A DNA stretch of 64,000 nt. Origin: Halocaridina rubra (Eukaryota > Arthropoda > Malacostraca > Decapoda > Atyidae). Shown here one piece after another: positions 1 through 9,209 of the stretch. The translations under genes were made by a program, and so were the position numbers. The notes under the pieces were generated by a model, which searched no databases, was not told where the DNA came from, and saw only the letters and a list, made by a program, of their open reading frames with translations. Each line of letters starts with the position of its first letter. Within the stretch, counting starts at the first letter, position 1. The stretch lies in the NCBI GenBank assembly GCA_037179515.1, contig JAXCGZ010007700.1, positions 1 to 64,000 of the forward strand. Direction: 5' to 3'.

Positions 1-886
1 AAGAACTGTGTGTGATAGACAGATCATCACAGTATCTCTCTCCTCTTTTCCTCCTCTCTCACGAGAGCCAGAAAAAGAAACAAAGATTGTTTTTGTTTTG
101 TTTTGTGTTCCCGTTTTTGTTTTTGTGAAAACAAGTGACTGTGTGTGTTCTATACCCCAAATATTTCTGCCTGCTCTTCTCTCTCTTTTATAAGAGTTGG
201 GAAGAAAAAGGGAAATAGAAAGTGTTCAAGTTTATATTTTTTTTTTATCTCTTTTGTGATAGGTAGTTGAAGCCTCTTCCTACTAGTAACGTGAATTTCT
301 CCTTGTCCACTCCATCCCTGATCTGAGGTGGAAGTTTCTACAAGGAAAATAAACGAACCTAAGTATCTCTGTTTTCTTTTCTTCCTCTTTCACGAGAGCC
401 AAAGAGAGAAACAGAAAGATTGCCTTGTTTTGTTTTGCTTTTTTGTGCTTTTGTGTTGCTTTGTTTAGTTGAACACATATTACTGTGTGTTCCATAATTC
501 TATAAAAAGTCTTCAAATTTCAACCTTGCATTTATATTCTGTTAGATTTTCCCTTTATTTAGAGAGCTGGGAAGAGAAATAAAAAGACCACTTGGTGCTG
601 AGCATACTGTGTGGTGTGTCTCATAACCAAGGTGAGCCGTTGCATATTTTCCGTTTTTACTCCCCTCTCTCACGAGAGTTGGGAAGAAAGATAGAAGACT
701 GTTTTAGTGATAAAGTATTGTAGTGTTCCAATTAACTGAAGTGATCCAGCCACAAGGCCCCTATATTTTATTAAACGAAATTGACAAACAGTGCAAGTGA
801 TACATACTTAGTGAAATCTGTGCTATCCATGACTAGTTTTTAGTCATGGCCTCTGCCGCTTCTCCTGCTCCCCCCAAGAGGGGGCA
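1..886 (+). promoter_or_regulatory. Family A 5' UTR with 331-bp direct repeats
   Basis: This pyrimidine-rich leader has no convincing gene. The motif CACGAGAGCC occurs at 60-69 and again at 391-400, with matching flanks, giving a direct repeat of about 331 bp. Short CTCTC..GAGAG inverted repeats recur near 54-66, 180-196 and 664-676. The same arrangement appears in reverse at 51760-52880. In non-LTR elements this region normally holds the internal promoter, so a promoter role is inferred and not shown by the sequence. Confidence 0.6.
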
Positions 887-2344
887 ATGGAACTCGACCC
901 CCCTCAAGAGGGGTGGACGGTTGTGGGAAAGAAGAGGCCAAGGATGGCCTCTGGCAACAGCCAGGAGAGTGCTGCTGCCTCAGTTCCTCCCCAGCCCCGA
1001 AGACCAATAGAGAGCCCATATCAAAGTTCAAAGTTTAGACTCCTTCCACTAAAGAGGCATATGACCTAATTTGAGAGTTGGAAGACCAACTCACCGAGTT
1101 TGGCTGCAAAATTAAGCCTAATGTACAGGGTGAATTTATCATCCACCCATCCTCAGCAGAAGGCGCAGAGAAGATCCACAGCCTCAACTCACCTCACTTG
1201 GCAGAGATGAACCCTGCCCAAAAAAATGAAGCAATACATCCTCATTGGCTTCCCTGTTGCTTGGTCAGTTGACCTGCTAACCAAGCAAACGTATATTACG
1301 GATGCCTCACTTTGATCCTCCAAAAAAGTGGGCCAAACCATCCCCTCAAAACAAGTTCTGGTCGACATCTGTGGTTCACCCCCTTCGCAAGTAAACCTCG
1401 GCATCTGGGGCAAATTCAACATAAGAGACTACACTCCTGAACCACTGAGATGTTTCCGGTGTCAATGATTTGGGCACCATAGTAATACTTGCCATCTCCC
1501 AGAGAGATGTGCAATCTGCAGTGGGAGACATTCCACTGACCGCTGCCTCAACAAATTCAAGGCCAATGAAGCAGCAGTTGCCAAGTGCCCAAACTGTAAG
1601 GGAAACAATAATGCATGGGACAACTGCTGCCCAGAAAGGCTGAAGAGGATTCCTCAAAGAGTCCCTCCCTCTGCCCCTGCCACCAATCACACCACCTCCA
1701 ACTACACCCCAGCTCCTACCTCCACCTCCAATCCTAGGCAAATGCCCCTTCCTGCCCCACTCACACCTAACCTCCTCACCCAAAACCCACCACACAACAC
1801 CAACCCAGCTCCTAACACACAGATCACACCTCATACAGTTTCCACCCCTACACCAACTCTATCCACCCCATCACACAACACTCACACTCCTACCATCCCC
1901 CCAAACAACACTCACACTTCCACCATCCCCTCACGCAACACTCACACTAACACCTCCACCCCATGTAACACTCAAACACGCATTGCAGTCACATGCAACA
2001 CTCAGACCACACACACACCTGCTCACCACACCAGGTCCCGAGACAATAGACATATATCCCATACACCCACACCTCAACAGCCGATCCAGACACCTTCCTC
2101 TGCCTCCTCTTCCCAGCAGCAAACCCTCTTCACAGTAAATGAGCTCACCAACATTATTATTCAAACCATACAGGCGGCCGTTCGACTACTCGAAACCAAA
2201 GCCTCTCCTCAAGATGCCTACAATCAAGTCATAGAAGTAGCCCACTCCGTTGTTGCCCAGGCCCTCATCTCCAGAACCCACCACCAGCCTCAACAAACCA
2301 CCACTCCTACCACCTCCACCTCCTTAAATCATCAAGATGTCTAA
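887..2344 (+). pseudogene. A1 ORF1, Gag-like RNA-binding protein, broken
   Basis: ORF1 of I-type elements encodes a nucleic-acid-binding protein that coats the element RNA. The ATG at 887 is chosen because the following EGWTVV..KKR segment matches the EGWTTLQRKRK segment near the start of family B ORF1, and because A6 preserves the same start. Three CCHC knuckles lie at 1451-1640: CFRCQ..FGHH...C, CAICSGRHSTDRC and CPNCKGNNNAWDNCC. A TGA at 1466 interrupts the first knuckle, and the frame is lost between about 1066 and 1400. A low-complexity Thr/Asn/Pro stretch (1780-2040) precedes a helical C-terminal segment (2130-2280). The stop overlaps the ORF2 start. Confidence 0.85.
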
Positions 2345-2502
2345 TCTCGGCATCCTACACTGGGACGCCCAGGGTCTCAGACACAAGGAATAACATCTTG
2401 AAGGCATTGCCAAGGCTGACAACATAGATGTCATCATGGTTCAAGAAACCCTGCGCACAGAGCAAAACACTCCAAAAATCTCAGGATACAAAGGATTCTA
2501 CC

Positions 2503-4072
2503 AAACAAACATACAAACAAACAAACAAAAACATTTATTTCCATTTTGTACAACGGTTATTCAACATTAATAGTAACTTATAAGTAGACATGTAATTAAA
2601 CTAATAAATAAGAGGGTTAGACATATAGTTAAATTAAATGTAGCTTTCATAGAAAATAATAATGCTGTAATAAAAATGTTAACAATAATGTTAATAATAA
2701 AGTAGTAAGTATGCCACTATATACAGGATCGTTATTATCGGCATCATTTCCATATTTGTTTCCTTACAATGAGAATAATTAGTTCTTAATGAGCAGCAAC
2801 TATTTGTCCAAAAGAAAACTATATAGTTTGTCTTTGAAAGCTGTGAAGGAGGATGCATTTTTAAGATGCTCTGGAATATTATTCCAGAGTGTTTGCCCTT
2901 TGATAGTGATCATCTTTGAACCTGCTTCTGTGTTTGTTCTGTGAATAAAGAGCTCACTGCTCTGTCTTGTGTTGGTTCCTCTTATATCCCTGACTGTTTT
3001 TAAATCAAATAGCCAGCTAGGATAATGATGGTCCAAAATTTTGAATACAAAAACATAAATAGTATAAGCAACCTTATTTTCTGCCCTCAGCCACCCAAGT
3101 TTATTGAGAGCTGGTGTGATGTGGTCATATTTTCTTATTCCTCCCAGAGCAACTCGAGCTGCAAAATTAATAAGCTTCTGTATTCTGTTTATCTGAGTCT
3201 TAGTGGTAGCTCCCCAAACCGTTGTGCAGTGAGTAATGTGACTTGGGGCTAGAGATTCAACAACAGTTATTCGAGTGGTAGTCTCAAAATTGTCTTTTAT
3301 ACGTGATAAGTACATTAATGTTCCTGTAACCTTTTTGCATACTTTATCTATGTGGGAATCAAACAACATGTGGTTATTAAAGTGAATTCCTTGGTTTTTG
3401 ACTGTTTTGCTAGGTGTGATAGTATTGTCGCAAAAATTAATTGTTGTGTTTTCTGGAATTTGTGCTATGTGGAACCTTGAACAAATAAATATGCACTGTG
3501 TTTTACTTTCGTTAATTAACAGCCCAATTTCTTGGAAATAGGTTTTAATTTTTTACAGAGTGTTTTCTGCTCTTAAAGTTAGCTCTGGGAGATTATTAAT
3601 ATCACCACTAAGGAGTTGTTGAGTGTCATCTACATATTGTACGACTAGACAGTCAGAAATGAAAGAAGATAGATCATTTACGTAAATGGAGAAGAGGATA
3701 GGACCAAGTACTGATCCCTGTGGAACACCAAATGATACATTTTTTGGCACAGAGATAATGTTGTTAAGACGTATGGACTGTTTACGATTAGATAGATACT
3801 CGCTAAACCAGCTTGGATCAATATTTAAGTTAATATATTTACTTAACAGAATTTCATGGCTTACACTGTCTTAGGCTTTTGATAAGTCTAATAATACAAG
3901 AAGAGATATTTTTTCATATCTATTTTATTATATATACTATTCGTAACTTTAAGCAGTGCAGTTTCCGTCGAAAGTTTCGGTCTGAAACCATGTTGGTTAA
4001 TACTTATTATTCTATTTGATTCTAAATATGACATAAGTTGGCATGCAACAATTTTTTTTAATATTTTAGAGA
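2503..4072 (-). mobile_element. N1: 5'-truncated CR1/L2-like non-LTR insertion in A1 ORF2
   Basis: The boundaries come from comparing A1 with A5: the host sequence ..GGATTCTACC stops at 2502 and resumes as AGCACTGG at 4073. The insert reads on the minus strand. Its 3' end, at the left, is an A-rich region followed by a (GTTT)n-type tail (about 2503-2530 as AAAC repeats on the plus strand). Its 5' end is truncated within RT. I see no clear target-site duplication. The exact clade is uncertain; Daphne, Crack and Rex1 are alternatives to CR1/L2. Confidence 0.85.
2800..4072 (-). pseudogene. N1 reverse transcriptase fragment
   Basis: This is the RT core and C-terminal part of a non-LTR polymerase. 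On the minus strand it shows INQHGF (about 3990), GVPQGSVLGPILFSIYVNDL (about 3725) and YVDDTQ in place of YADD (about 3640). The C-terminal region follows at 3369-2800 (NFAARVALGGIRKYDHITP). Frames change near 3890, 3750 and 3540, so it is not functional. The same C-terminal layout occurs in N2 at 20090-20640, which is clearly related but divergent. No endonuclease remains because the copy is 5'-truncated. Confidence 0.85.
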
Positions 4073-7000
4073 AGCACTGGTCTTCAGGGGAGAACAGAGG
4101 CAGCGCCACCTTCATCAGGAAAAACCTCTTAGCCAAGGAAATAACCCGACCAGTCTTCTGCAGAAAAGATGTCCACGTCCTCGCTGTTAACATCAAACAT
4201 CAGGGCCACTGCATTGATCTGAACAACATTTACAGACAACACGATGGTGGCTTAGACCTGACTACCCTCTTCAGGCTAGCCAGTCATCGTGACTTGGTAA
4301 TAGGAGGCGGCTTCAACGCGCACCATCCAAGATTCATGTATGAGCGCCCCTGTGCTGCAGGCAAGTCTTGACAGAGGTGGTATACTGGACCTCACCTTTG
4401 TCCTCAACTCCCTAAAGCAAGACGCCACATGGAGAGTTCATCCCCTGGTCACAAGCGACCACTACGGGATCCATCTCACTCTGCCGTCTCCTCAAAACTT
4501 CCAAATCCCTGCTCCTCCCCCTCGATGGAATGTCAAGAAGGCAGACTGGGGCCGATTCCAGGAACACCTCAGCAATTGGTTTTCAGCCTACACACCATCC
4601 GAAGATATCGACCTAGCAGAGGCCGAGCTAGTCAATGCCATGCAAGCTGCAGCAAACTCCTCTATCCCCCTCTGTAAACCACAACACACCACTCATTGGG
4701 ACAGATGGTACTACTGTGACAGAGTTAAAGAACTCAATCACCGGCTCAACGTCATCCGGAAAATGCACAGGAAACGTCGCACTGAAGACTCCTACCGCAC
4801 TCTCCAGGCAATCAAAGAATATGTCCATGCTGAGACACGAAACATAAAGAGGAAAAAATGGCTAGAGTGGTGTTCCACCCTAGATGCACACACCTTTGTG
4901 GGCCAGATGTGGAGGAGCATAGAAGAACTGTCCGTCAAATTCGATAGAGCAAGCTCCAACCGGCTCCCCATCACTACCAGAACAACTCTTCAGGACCTCA
5001 CCACTGCAAGATGGGAAGAAATAGAAGAGGCCATCAACACTGAAGACGAAACAGATGCCCCATTCTCTCTGACTGAGCTACTAAGAGCAAGAAAAAGCTC
5101 TAAGAACACAGCCCCAGGTGCTGATAGAATCACATACACAATGATTCAAAATATGGGGCCCCAAGGGGAGCTTGTTCTACTCTCTCTGATCAATTCGACA
5201 TACACATGAAGAATCAGACCAGCCTCATGGAACAGAGGAGACATTCAGCCCATTCCAAAACCACAGGACCCTGACAATCTTCGCCCCATCTCCTTCCTAA
5301 GCTGCCTGAGCAAGACGGCAGAAAATATGGTACTTACCAGAGTCCGCTGGATATGCCCACCCTTCCAAGAAAACATGTTTGCCTACCAGCCTGGCTTAGG
5401 CACCTCAGAATGCATAGCCTCCATGCTATCATTTATCAAGAACTGCCGTGGATACATCGTTTTTTTAGACCTAGAGAAGGCCTTTGAAATAGCCAATGTG
5501 CCGGCAATACTCTCAGCTGTCGTTTCAAAGCAGAACAAAGGTAACCTTCTCTCATGGATCAAGCAGAGTCTACAAAACCGTAGTGCAAGAGTCAAAGTAC
5601 ATGGGCACTACTCCACCTACAAAAACCACAAAAATGGGACCCCCCAATGTGGAATCCTTAGCACCTTCCTCTTTAATTGTCTCATGGAAAAACTCATGGA
5701 CATCGCACTACCACATGGAGATAAACCCTTCAACTATGCGGATGACTTTGCCCTTGTCACAATAGGCGACAGAAGCTCTAACAAGACACAGCGCTGCCTC
5801 ACCAAGATTCACCAAGCCTCCATCTCCCTCGGGTTAAAATCAATACCCGCAAAACCAAGGCCCTTCCCATCCACCAGTGGAGACCAGACACTAATCTGGT
5901 CATAGGTAATGAGCCTGTGGACTTGGTTTCCAAGCACCAATACCTGGGTGTAACCATCGACGGCAGAATAACTTTTGGACCTGAAATTCAACACTTGCAC
6001 GACAAGTGCAGCCAGCGACAAGCGGCCCTTCATCGGATGTCGGGCCTCTATGATGGTGCATCATTTAATGTCCTCAGAAGCTTCTATGTATAAGCCATAC
6101 GCAGCCTCATAGACTATGCTTGTCCCACAGTCTGGCTACTAAAAGACCAACAGTGGGACAAGATAGAAGTAATTCAAAACAACGCCATACGTACCATGCT
6201 AGGAGCCCCCATGTGGACCAAGAGAGAAAACATCCAGATGGAATTGGGACTCATGCCACTCAAACTTAGAGCTCAGCGAAGACTGACCCTCTTTGTGGCC
6301 AAAACCATCACTGCCCAACATAAATGCCTCTCTGGCACAAATCTCCATCTAGCCCTCAATCGCCACCCCAACCACCATCCTAGAGCCTGGGCAGCCAAGG
6401 ACTGTGCTAGCCTGCAAGCACTGCCAGTGAGGGAGGACATCCTAGCCAAGATACAGGACACTCCGCTTCCTGAATACAGATGCCCACCCCAATGGAATGA
6501 CCAACCACTCGACATAAAGATCGAGCTCCCTGACAACCCCAAAAGCCTGGTAAACCAGTTTGTCCTTAAAAACATATATAAGGACAAAATTCAGAGCTGG
6601 AGCAGGCCAAACTCTCAAGTCTACTACACTGGCGGTTCAGTAAATCATGAAACTGGAGCCTCAGTCACCGCCTTCACCACCGGAAACCACGTCCTATCCT
6701 GGAGACTGTCAAACTCCTGCTTATCGCTCCAAATTGAGCTTGTTACCATAGCCAACGCCCTCGACTTCTTCATCCAGCAAGGAGCTGACCATGCCCTAAG
6801 TCTCTCTGACTCTAAAGGCGCCTTACTGGCCATCAAGAAGCCACTCCTCAGAGACAATGTACGTATCATCACCACCATCCTCAGCCACTACCACAGGACG
6901 ACTAGCCTTGGAAAAGCCATCATTCTTGCCTGGATTCCCAGCCACGTCGGCATCAAGGAAAATGAGGAAGCCGATCAAGCCGCCAAACAAGCCACTCTCA

Positions 7001-7590
7001 GAGCAGAAATCCAAATTTCTCTGCCTCCTGTTATTCAACAGATAAAAAATAAAGCCACCAAGTCACTCCTTAATAACTAAACACAACCTGTGCACAGATA
7101 TTGGCTCCTCCCCCACTTGGTGGTACAAAGGCACCACCGATCTTCAGCAAATCACCCGGCATAAGAACCTTCGACGAAGCACGGCGGTCAATGTGTACCG
7201 TCTGAGACTTGGGTACAAATGCACCTGGCAAATAGTGGATGATATCATCAGGGAATGCACCTTTTGCCAGGTAGCCTCACCACATCCACTGCTCTACTAC
7301 ACCCTCAAATGTGATTCCTTTTCAGAAATTCGATGGAAAACTGGTGCCCCCGCAACATCCAGCGAAGATCCAAATGCCCTTCATGTTGCTAGCTCCATAA
7401 TCAGACTAGCAACAAACAACTACATGAACAGTCTACTAAATATCATCAGTCAATACCCTCCACCAAGATAACCATGTAATAACTCTCTCTCACCCCTAAA
7501 ACAGGAATTCATTTAAATTGTTTGATGTAAGCTAATAATCCTCAACTGAACACTTATGCTTTCCATTATCTTTACAGTTTTGCACAACCT

Positions 7591-7790
7591 CACCTGCGGG
7601 CCAAAATAGGAAAGTCCGATCACCCTCAAGAGTGAATACCATCAACAATAACAAGATTTCACCCCACCTCCTCCCCAAATAGGAAAGCCCATTTGCCTGC
7701 AAGAGCGAATACCACCTACAATCAACAAAATCTTACCCCACCTGCGGGCCAAAAAGGAAGATCCGCTTACCCTCAAGGGAGAACATGAAA
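7591..7790 (+). repeat. Family A 3' UTR, 74-bp hairpin units (2.7 copies)
   Basis: Units start at 7591, 7665 and 7739, giving an exact 74-bp period. Units 1 and 3 open with CACCTGCGGGCC and unit 2 with CACCTCCTCCCC. All contain GGAA..(G/A)TCCG-like sequence and then a short hairpin around CCTCAAG or CTGCAAGAG. Unit 3 ends in the A-rich tail. All copies of the family with a 3' end keep this layout, so it is probably what the RT recognises. That role is inference. Confidence 0.8.
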
Positions 7791-8272
7791 GAATGAATGA
7801 AAAAATACTGTATTTATCTTGCTAATTCTTCATATATTGGGGATAAAGTGTTTTGAGTTATAAGTTGCTAATTCTTCAAAAGGTGGCTTTGTCCCTTTTG
7901 CATTGCAAATTTTTATATCGTAGATTCTCCTTTTATCGTAAATAAAATGCTTTACTATATAAATTGCAAATAATCAATAATAAATTTTACCCAATTGGCA
8001 TTGCAACTTTTGTGGGTGCCCATAATTTAAGGAATACATACTGGATTTGTCTCGCTCATTCTTCATTTATTGTGAATAAATTGTTTTACGCTAATGCCTG
8101 CAAATAATTAATGGTTTTGTATGCTCTTACGATAGCGTAAATATTGCTGGTTAGCTGTGACTAATCAATATATTTTCTTCCAGTAGAATAATATTGGAAA
8201 CTCATTATTTGTGTGCTTGAGCTTTCGGTTTTCCCATTATTAACGATGTATATTTTCTGTTTCTGCAATTGC
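7791..8272. other. A+T-rich spacer, nothing recognised
   Basis: I see no coding sequence or repeat family here. The region is A+T-rich and separates the A1 tail from a reversed LTR fragment. Confidence 0.5.
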
Positions 8273-8643
8273 AGTGTCCTCTATTCTACTCTGCCTGTGT
8301 AACAGATGTGATCGTCGAGTTGAGGCCAAAGTCTTGGCATCCATCTGTGGTGCCGGGAATCAAAATCGTGCTCACCACCTCCTGGATTCGAGGCAGCATT
8401 TCATAAATTTAAATTTTAAATTTGTTCCAGCTTTCCAAAAATTTATTCAATTTTTCTCCTATGTGTCATTGAATTTCAAAAATTAAAAGAAAGTGGAATT
8501 CTGAGTTTCATTTAACCGGGTAGCGGTTGCACGGGTAATTTGCAAAATTAATAAATGTCCTGTTTGTTTGTGAGCTATTAACCAAGATCAGTACTTTGAG
8601 TCCCCTTAGTTAAACAGAAACTTAACAATATCCCCACTCCACA
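8273..8643 (+). repeat. LTR fragment, reversed relative to the 38.6-47.4 kb LTRs
   Basis: The reverse complement of this stretch matches the first 350-370 bp of the LTRs at 38592, 41615 and 46916. Shared stretches include TCGTCGAGTTGAGGCC, GGTGCCGGGAA and GCTCACCACCTCC, and it ends near ..CCCCACTCCACA, the counterpart of the TGTTGGGGG LTR edge. It is more divergent than those three are from each other, so it is an older insertion. The far half of the LTR is missing at the left. Confidence 0.8.
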
Positions 8644-8644
8644 G

Positions 8645-8860
8645 AGGGATAGCAATGTCTGTTGAAATCTCACCAAAGCATGACACAGGTTCACCGTTTG
8701 CGGCAGATATGGAGACAGCACTTGGTTGCAAATAGTATTTAGCTGCCATGAGGTGAGGGATAATAGAGAATCTTGCTCCTTTGTCTACAATGAACTCTAC
8801 TTAGTGATCCAAAGACCACATACACACTGACCAGCTGACTTAGTCTCCCAAATTGAAGGC
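8645..8860 (-). pseudogene. Retropepsin-like fragment of a Gypsy element
   Basis: Read on the minus strand, this gives FIVDKGARFSIIP followed about 30 residues later by SISAANGEP and then FGE. Ty3/Gypsy proteases have a D-T/S-G active site inside a hydrophobic-VDTGA-SVIP context followed by an AANG turn, so this looks like a decayed protease with DTG changed to DKG. An in-frame stop lies just upstream. It abuts the reversed LTR fragment. A Cys-containing stretch at 8860-8960 may be remaining Gag but is too weak to call. Confidence 0.5.
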
Positions 8861-9209
8861 ATTGGAGATGATGGGCGGGAATTAGGAAGCATTTTTACAC
8901 TGCTTTTGCCTGGTCATTCACAACATGGTCTGCAAATGCTTGCTACAACACCGTAAAGGATTTTTTTCTTGATATTTTCCTTTGAGGGTGAGTGAACTTT
9001 CCCATTTTGGCCCGCAGGTGGGGTAAAATTTGCTGATGATAGTGGTATTTGCTCTTGAGGGCGACCGGACTTTCCTATTTTGGCACGCAGGTGGGGTAAA
9101 ATTCGCTGATTGATGGTGGCATTCTTTTTAATAGCTCTGGATAGGTTGAGAAATTGGTTCTCAAACTCATAAACTCCAGTTTTGGTGGTGAAAGAGAGTT
9201 ATTACATAG

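Larger units (their letters stand above)
2337..7474 (+). pseudogene. A1 ORF2 (endonuclease, RT, RNase H, CCHC), broken and split by N1
   Basis: ORF2 makes the enzymes for target-primed reverse transcription. It starts at the ATG inside ATGTCTAA, overlapping the ORF1 stop. The endonuclease begins with LGILHWDAQGL and is cut at 2502, resuming at 4073. The GDFN motif reads GGFN (about 4305) and about 75 bp are missing near 4365. RT keeps the FLDLEKAFE motif and NYADDFALV (about 5735). RNase H has YYTGGS where other copies have YYTDGS, so its first catalytic Asp is lost. The C-terminal CCHC (ECTFC...H...C) ends the protein at 7471. A TGA at 5207 replaces a CGA found in A3, A5 and A8, and frameshifts occur near 5830 and 7080. 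Confidence 0.9.
1..7790 (+). mobile_element. Family A non-LTR retrotransposon, copy A1 (longest copy, interrupted)
   Basis: A1 runs from a 5' UTR that may begin outside the window, through ORF1 and ORF2, to a 3' UTR ending near 7790 in an A-rich tail. Homology with seven other pieces in the window defines its limits. ORF2 carries endonuclease, RT, RNase H and a C-terminal CCHC, which is the architecture of I-superfamily elements. It is split at 2503-4072 by an antisense element (N1). Sequence on both sides of N1 joins seamlessly when compared with copy A5 around 47840. Both ORFs are broken, so this copy is dead. Confidence 0.9.

Noticed and set aside
8250..8486. Host exon preceded by a splice-acceptor-like CTGCAATTGCAG
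   Set aside because: The open frame lies in a reversed LTR fragment, and the acceptor-like sequence is at the LTR breakpoint.
9031..9080. Possible hammerhead ribozyme in the family A 3' UTR (a CTGATGA sequence)
   Set aside because: The GAAA core and the required flanking stems are missing, and the CTGATGA is on the antisense strand in A2 only.
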